The notes below the pieces were generated by a model that had not been told where the DNA came from, did not search any database, and was given only the letters and a program-made list of their open reading frames with translations. Below are positions 60,816 through 64,000 of a stretch of 64,000 nucleotides of DNA, piece by piece. The position numbers were made by a program, and so were the translations under genes. Each line of letters opens with the position of its first letter. The first letter of the stretch is position 1. Source of the DNA: Emydura subglobosa (Eukaryota; Chordata; Testudines; Chelidae); the NCBI GenBank assembly GCA_007922225.1, contig ML679956.1:18139049-18203048 (forward strand). Direction: 5' to 3'.

Positions 60816-61491
60816 TGATGTGGAGAACTTAAATAAGGAAGTGTGATTTACTCCTTCTCATAACACAAAAATTAGGGATCACCAGATGAAATTAATAGGC
60901 AGCAGGTTTAAAAGGAACAAAAGGAATTATTTCTTCACACAATCAACCTGTGGAAATCCTTGCCAGAGGATGTTGTGAAGGTCAAGACTATAACGGGGTT
61001 CAAAAAAGAACTAGATAAATTCACGGAGGATAGGTCTATCAATGGTTATTAGTCAGGATAGGAAGGATTTGCTGTTTGTCAGAGGCTGGGAATGGCCAAT
61101 GGGATGGATCACTTGATGATTATCTGTTCTATTCATTCCCTCTAAAGCACCTAGCATTAGCCACTGTTGGAAGACATGATATTGGGCTAGATGGACCATT
61201 GGTCTGACCCAGAATGGCCGTTCTTATGTTGTAAATGGTATTTCTTTGCGTACTGATGTGACCTGAATCCAGTTTTTCCTTTTAATATTGCAATATGAAT
61301 TTCCCACTCTACCCTGTCAAGTGCTATGCCTAAATTGGTTACTATTTCTTCATTCTCACTGCATGAAGTCCTCTACTAACATAATTATTCTATGAAAGAT
61401 ACCTAAGAAGTTTCTTCTTCCTACAAATCCTCTGAAGCTAAAGGAAATTGTTGCAAGAAGCTTTTATTTCTGGATGATGGAATGAAAGTCT

Positions 61492-61590
61492 GGGTCTATA
61501 CAACAGAGTGAGGTCAGTGTAAGGCATCTCATGTCGACCTAACTCTGTAAGCATCTACACTAAAATATAGCTCCCACTGATGTAAATGGA
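61492..61590. mobile_element. Left half of a MITE, cut by the DIRS-like element
   Basis: GGGTCTATACAACAGAGTGA, CATGTCGACCTAACTCTGTA and AGCATCTACACTAAAATATA, then CTCCCACTGATGTAA. This is the start of a GTCTACAC-type MITE I know from turtle DNA. It stops where the DIRS-like terminus begins. Its other half is expected beyond the right edge of the window if the DIRS element inserted into it. Confidence 0.55.
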
Positions 61591-61594
61591 GGTA

Positions 61595-61855
61595 ACTTAC
61601 TGTAACTGGTGGTTCTTTGAGATATGTGGGTGCACATGTGCGCCATGCGTCAGAGCCACAACTGTTTGCAATCTGTCGGCTTGCATGTGCATCATGCCAC
61701 GTGGTGTGGATGAAGTCTTATGAGGCTGCATGGGTCAAAGTCCCTCCAGGTCCCTTTTACTGACAAGCATAGAGCCCATAGCAAATGTGCTGAGGGCAGG
61801 ATTGGAATCCAGATAGGGACCACACATCTCAAAGAACCTCCAGTTACAGTAAGTA
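61595..61855. repeat. Inverted repeat at the DIRS-like 3' terminus
   Basis: Arms of about 35 bp at 61595-61630 (ACTTACTGTAACTGGTGGTT, CTTTGAGATATGTGG) and 61820-61855 (the reverse complement, with GGAGG for GGTGG and GATGTG for GATATG) differ at only about two positions. They enclose about 190 bp. DIRS elements use inverted terminal and internal complementary repeats to close a circular intermediate (family knowledge). Confidence 0.85.
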
Positions 61856-61989
61856 TCCTCCATTTCTTCTTCAAGTGCTGGTCCCTATTTGGTTTCCATA
61901 TGTGGATAGCATAGCGAGTAGTATTCAGTGTGGAGGCAGGAGCAAGGGCTTGGTAGAAGTGAGAGTCTGTAGGACTACATGGCCAACTG

Positions 61990-63243
61990 CCACATGTGCT
62001 GCTGCTCGTGTGATGGCATAGTGAGTGGTAAACGTGTGGATGGAGGACCACATGACCACACTGCAAATGTCCTGCCACAGGACGTCTGTGAAAAGGGCTT
62101 CTGCCTGCATGGAGCATGCAGTGATGTCAGGTGGTGGAGAGACATGGGAAAGTGAGTAACACTCTATGATGCACTGGGAGGTCCACTTGGAGAGTTGTTG
62201 GGAGGAGAGAGCACAGCCTTGGCAGTGTTCCGCAATAGTGATGAAGAGTCTGCGCGAGGCTCGGAAAGCATGGGTTTCACGGGAAGTAAAAGGCTAGCAC
62301 ACATTGGACATTGAGGGAATGTAACCCGTGCTCTCTGGGAGAGGTGTGTGATTAGGGGTAGAAGGTGAATGACTTCGTTGAGGTGAAACAGAGAAGCCAC
62401 CTTACAGAGAAACTTGGGATAGAGCCACAGGGAGATCTAGTCCTTATGAAACACACTAAAGGGCGAGTTTCTCATCATGGCCACCAGTTTGCTAACTCGT
62501 TGAGCGGAAGTGATTGCTACCAAAAAGATCACCTTCCCTGAGAGATTGATGAGGGAACAAGTGTCCAAGGGCAGGAAGGGCGGTCTGGTAAGGACTGAAA
62601 GGACAAGGTTAAGGTTTTAAGGAAGGATGGGTTGTCGGACTAAAGGGAAAGTGTTGAGGAGACCATGCAAGAATCGAGTGCTTGGGTGGCTAAAGACAGA
62701 GAAGTCATCCATAGGTGGAAGGAAGGCACTAAGTGCTGCCAGATGGACTTGAATGGAGGAATGGGCAAGACCCAAATGTCAAACGTGAAGAAAGGAGTCA
62801 AGGATGGCGGGTATGTAAATGGAGTCCAGGTGGTGATGGTGGTGGGATGCCCATGCAGTGAAGCATCTCCAGTTGACTTGGTAACATGCCCTGGTAGATG
62901 GGCATCTGCTCTGTAAGAGATGTCGAGCACTGGTGCGTAGCATGCGTTCTCTACTCACAAGCTCCATCCAAATACCAGGCCGTGAGGTGATGAGGGTCTG
63001 GACTAGGGTGCTGGAACTGACTGGGTACTTGTGAGTGAGGGGAGGTGGATCGGAGCGCAACTGGAGAGGTGAAGAAGGTCGGAAAACCAGTATTGGCAAA
63101 GTCAACAAGGGGCTGTGAAGATGAGGACTGCTCAATCCTGCCTCAACCTGCGGAGAACTTCGGGGAGGAGTGGTATGGGCAAGAAGGCATCGCCGAGCCC
63201 CAATGTCCATGGGAGGAGAAGCACGTCTCTCCTTGAGAGCCAT
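61990..63243 (-). pseudogene. DIRS tyrosine recombinase pseudogene
   Basis: The N-terminal core-binding part reads STRACYQVNWRCFTAWASH and IPAILDSFLHV in one frame (62779-63243), then continues in another with IWQHLVPSFHLWMTSLSL (62640-62930). The catalytic part is scattered: ASLFHLNEVIHLLPL near 62390, RRLFITIAEHCQGCALSS near 62230, and SSIHTFTTHY near 62020, where the final Tyr is the expected nucleophile. Just before it, where DIRS enzymes have an HxxR box, this copy reads CSMQ, so both His and Arg appear lost. The enzyme would insert circular element DNA without making a target duplication. Stops and frameshifts show it is inactive. Confidence 0.8.
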
Positions 63244-64000
63244 GCCCTAGAACGCCCCTGGAACAGAAGAGGGGAAATTTGTAGTTGGTTGCCATCGCTA
63301 AGAGGTCCAAGCGAGGCGTACCCCACTGATGGAAGATGGAGAGTAAAGAGGGGTCATGGAGTTCCCACTCATGGTTGTTGTGTAAGAAGCAGCTGAGAGC
63401 ATCCACAAGGTTGTTGTCAGTACCCGGCAGAGGATGGTATGAAGTGTGATGTGATGTTGGAGGCACCAGTTCCATAGGTGGATAGCTTTTAGGCAAAAGG
63501 TCGGAGATCTGGCTCTGCCTTGTTTGTTTATATGTATAATGGCCATTATGTTGTCCAAAAGGAGTTGCACATGCCAGAGTGGATGAGAGGGAGAAACACC
63601 TGACAGATGAGTCAGACAGCTCACAGTTCTAGGATGTTGATGTGCATCCTCGCTTCCCTGGGGAACCAGAGGCTTTGGGCCGTGTGACCCTCCAGGTGAG
63701 AGCCCTAGCCCACTAGTGAAGCATCCGTGGCGAGGGTGGTGCTGGGCTTATGAGGGTGGAAAGGAATGATGTCCATGACATTGGCTGGGTTACACCACCA
63801 TGAAAGGGAAGTCAAAACCGATGGGGGAAGGATGACCCGTTTGTTGAGGTGATCCATCTGGGGACTGTAGACAGAGCGAAGCCATAGTTGAAGGCATCTC
63901 ATGTGTAGGTGGACATATGAGGTGACGGAGGTGCAGGCTGCCATATGTCCCAGAAGTGACAGACACTGTCAGAGTACGTGCGAGATCAATGACACAGTTG
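63143..64000 (-). pseudogene. DIRS RNase H region and end of reverse transcriptase, pseudogene
   Basis: From the right edge downward: GHMAACTSVTSY and LRSVYSPQ (RT connection), then TTLATDASLVG, the start of RNase H with its first Asp, followed by a stop at about 63705. In the same frame GSHLEGHTAQSLW and MHINILEL (the Glu motif) continue. After frame changes come LLLDNIMAIIHINKQG (second Asp) and GTDNNLVDALS (last Asp). The end reads HQWGTPRLDLLAM and LFCSRGVLG. The frame at 63143-63496 overlaps the recombinase frame by about 100 bp, an arrangement seen in DIRS elements. RNase H degrades the RNA strand during reverse transcription. All key acidic residues can be found, but in different frames. 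Confidence 0.8.

Larger units (their letters stand above)
58430..61230 (+). mobile_element. CR1 LINE, older subfamily, 2.8 kb
   Basis: This plus-strand copy runs from within the endonuclease domain to the 3' end. The last bases are GGGCTAGATGGACCATTGGT, CTGACCCAGAATGGCCG and TTCTTATGTT, a different CR1 3' end from the copies at 3 kb and 56 kb. The 5' limit near 58430 is approximate. Many stops and indels are present, for example short deletions near 60532 and 60808, and an A17 run lies at 59470-59486. It is more decayed than its neighbour at 56-57 kb. Confidence 0.92.
61595..64000 (-). mobile_element. DIRS-like retrotransposon, 3' half, runs off the right edge
   Basis: On the minus strand the order is end of reverse transcriptase, RNase H, tyrosine recombinase, then a terminal region ending at about 61595. 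A tyrosine recombinase in place of an integrase, and inverted instead of direct terminal repeats, are the marks of the DIRS order. The frames are interrupted several times. The 5' part lies beyond 64000. The fragment at 1-957 belongs to the same superfamily on the same strand, but cannot be the missing 5' part because it lies on the wrong side. Confidence 0.8.

Overview
The window looks like nuclear DNA of an amniote, most probably a turtle. That rests on four things: CR1 LINEs of several ages with the sauropsid 3' end, many short DNA transposons whose ends read like GTCTACAC, a two-gene PIF/Harbinger transposon, and DIRS-like tyrosine-recombinase retrotransposon pieces at both window edges. 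A crocodilian is the main alternative. The species call is inference from recalled repeat families; no database was searched. The sequence is AT-rich.

I recognise no host protein-coding exon, rRNA or tRNA gene. Nearly all open frames are short and lack family motifs. The only protein-like frames belong to transposable elements, and all of them are broken. The window therefore looks intergenic or deep-intronic.

Layout. 1-957: 5' end of a DIRS-like element on the minus strand. 2.1-7.7 kb: three short DNA transposons (MITEs) and a CR1 tail. 7.7-13.5 kb: mostly unassigned, with simple repeats. 13.5-17.6 kb: two foldback elements and a CR1 scrap. 22.9-24.8 kb: an ancient CR1 piece, a palindromic repeat, a GC-rich hAT-like end and a MIR/L2-like relic. 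26.7-27.6 kb: a foldback element and a 125-bp transposon, both with intact target duplications. 28.1-38.8 kb: a stretch poor in recognisable repeats. 38.9-41.6 kb: a 0.5-kb MITE followed by a three-level nest of repeats. 43-48 kb: a Tigger-like piece, an AT-rich MITE, a (CT)n(CA)n tract and a small MITE. 49.3-53.4 kb: a 3.8-kb autonomous-type Harbinger, with transposase and Myb-like genes facing each other, inserted inside an older MITE. 55-57.3 kb: an old SINE/LINE relic and a CR1 carrying reverse transcriptase. 58.4-61.2 kb: an older, longer CR1. 61.5-64 kb: half a MITE, then the 3' half of a DIRS-like element running off the right edge.

The story is one of successive insertions. Target duplications date several of them relative to one another: Harbinger after its host MITE, foldback after its host palindrome, and the CATAGGCG element after the 39.4-kb repeat. 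No unknown gene system stands out. The most informative features are these nests, the Harbinger gene pair and the pair of DIRS fragments.
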